The position numbers and the translations under genes are program-made. The notes below the pieces were generated by a model that worked only from the letters and a program-made list of their open reading frames with translations, made no database searches and was not told the origin of the DNA. Positions 62,776-64,000 of a stretch of DNA of 64,000 nt are shown in pieces. Location of the stretch: contig CAUJGJ010000397.1 of assembly GCA_963170055.1 (NCBI GenBank), forward strand, positions 4,545,001 to 4,609,000, given 5' to 3'. Position 1 is the stretch's first letter; each line of letters opens with the position of its first letter. The stretch comes from Halisarca cf. caerulea (lineage: Eukaryota > Porifera > Demospongiae > Chondrillida > Halisarcidae).

Positions 62776-63069
62776 TAAGCCACTTTACCCCTCAAATGAA
62801 AACTCTCAGGAGAACGTTGTCGGTCTGCATGCGTAGAATACATGAAGGGGGTACAGTACACTACGTATTTGTGAGGGTGTAATGTTATTATAGCTAGTAG
62901 TGTCTTAGCGATCCAGTTGGGATTATACAAAAATGGCCTTATTCTAAGCCTGGGCCCTTGTAAACTGAGGTTCTACTGTATAACATGTTGCCTTGGATTT
63001 ATAGTTTATAAATCACCCACATCTGATTCATTGGTTGTTTCATATATGTACTATGTACAAACTAACCAT

Positions 63070-63259
63070 CAGTCTCTGAGTAGTAGGTGTACCCAAGGAC
63101 AACACTGTCAAAATTCTCTCTGCCGAGGCCCTCCACCAATGATGCTTGTTCGCGACTGCAGAGAACTCCCAAAGTATACTTGTCGAAACTGCAATTTATG
63201 CTGTTAACTTGCTTTGTGGTCTCCATCATTTTCTTTATTTCATCCATAGTTGTGCTCTG
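63070..63259 (-). CDS. Possible exon of an unidentified gene
   Basis: Between an acceptor 'ATTCAG' and a donor 'GTTAGT', the minus strand reads 'STTMDEIKKMMETTKQVNSI', 'NCSFDKYTLGVLCSREQASL', 'VEGLGRENFDSVVLGYTYYS'. It may be spliced to the 62775-62586 segment. Domain not recognised. Confidence 0.4.
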
Positions 63260-63459
63260 AATATGTATAGATGTATTGGCATCAACATCACTGTTGTATG
63301 TACATATATTCACAAAAAAGTGAACCAACACCAGACATCAAAAAGGAGATGCAATAGCCAGCCGTGGGTGGGTGTGAACATAAGTACAGCAGGTGTACCA
63401 TATACCCATAGTTGACTCATAAAGGGTACACATAACATGTACTAGCAACTTATAAAATT

Positions 63460-63900
63460 GACTTGTACGTGGGCAAGGAGAAATGGCGGAAATGGTGGAA
63501 ATACTCTCAGAATACATTTGCCACATTGTCCAGTCCCACCCACATGCCCAAATGTATCTGTTTAAGCCCCACATAATGGGCATCAATGTAAATAATTGAG
63601 TGAAGCTACATGAATAATTGGTCAATAGAACACATTGTATTGTTACAAAACGTATTGTAGCCTAAGAGTGGAAACGATCAATGAGAAGTCTTATAAAACA
63701 ACCAATGATTCTAGTTATTGTGATATAATTATAGCTGTGTAAAAGAGAACACAATAGATGCAGGTAGTGCAATCGGGCTTCAGTAGATACGTACTTGTGG
63801 GCATGTGGGTGGGACCGGACAATGTGGCAAATACTTTCCGGGAGAATTTCCACTATACCGACCGTTTCCGTCATTTGTGCCGTTTCTCCTTGCCCCTTGT
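63460..63900. repeat. Inverted pair of exon-like segments
   Basis: 63466-63565 (plus) and 63900-63790 (minus) encode related peptides: 'GQGEMAEMVEILSEYICHIV' and 'GQGETAQMTETVGIVEILPE', both ending in 'SHPHA'. They face each other across about 225 bp. The arms diverge by indels in multiples of three, which suggests selection on coding. Confidence 0.55.
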
Positions 63901-64000
63901 ACTTAGACACATAAGTGACCTGTAGTTTATTTAACTCTTTTATAAAATTTAAAATAGTAAGATAGAATTCCAACAGTAGAAGTCTCCTCGTTTACTAAAG

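Overview
This is animal nuclear DNA built almost entirely of transposable elements nested inside one another. I see no bacterial-type operons, rRNA, tRNA or CRISPR array. Spliced genes with short introns (about 50-130 bp is common), long CA/TG and AT microsatellites, and the mix of PHD-finger LINE, Gmr1-like gypsy, piggyBac, Harbinger and pogo elements point to an invertebrate metazoan. A sponge or cnidarian is my best guess, with low confidence.

Layout. 1-2580 is the 3' part of a decayed Ty3/gypsy element (minus strand) with integrase before reverse transcriptase, followed by a LINE 3' scrap to about 3.1 kb. 3.2-13.4 kb is one LINE copy (PHD-finger ORF1, APE endonuclease, RT, CCHC-like tail, TAA tail) split by two insertions: a nearly complete Harbinger transposon (5561-8566) and a composite of hairpin-ended elements (8902-11288). 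13853-48928 is a second gypsy element with 199-bp LTRs, a TTTCT target duplication and canonical gene order. Its RNase H region is split by a 30.75-kb transposon (16362-47112).

That giant transposon is the centrepiece. It has about 90-bp terminal inverted repeats, inverted arrays of subterminal 'CATCGATGGCGACGA'-type repeats at both ends, and an 8-bp target duplication (AATACGCT/AATATGCT). It carries at least four spliced genes: an HTH + rve-type DDE integrase (plus strand), a G2E3-like HECT E3 ubiquitin ligase (minus), a DUF7869-type protein (minus) and a large ParB-like protein (plus). A piggyBac element sits in a HECT exon, with a hairpin element inside the piggyBac. A second Harbinger element sits in the first intron of the ParB-like gene. 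I know no named superfamily with this gene set.

48.99-51.95 kb holds another Gmr1-like gypsy remnant (SCAN-like gag, zinc knuckles, protease, then integrase). 52.7-54.6 kb holds TG-rich triplicated exon-like units and a possible recombinase fragment. 55.3-56.2 kb is a hairpin element split by a 625-bp TA-flanked MITE with its own ORF. 58.88-61.65 kb is a pogo-like transposon that also carries a small HIRAN-domain gene. 61.87-62.23 kb is another intact hairpin element. The last 1.8 kb has a few exon-like segments only.

The insertions give a relative chronology: gypsy, then the giant transposon, then piggyBac, then the hairpin element; and LINE, then Harbinger and hairpin elements. The gypsy LTRs differ at one noticed position, so the giant transposon insertion inside it should also be young.
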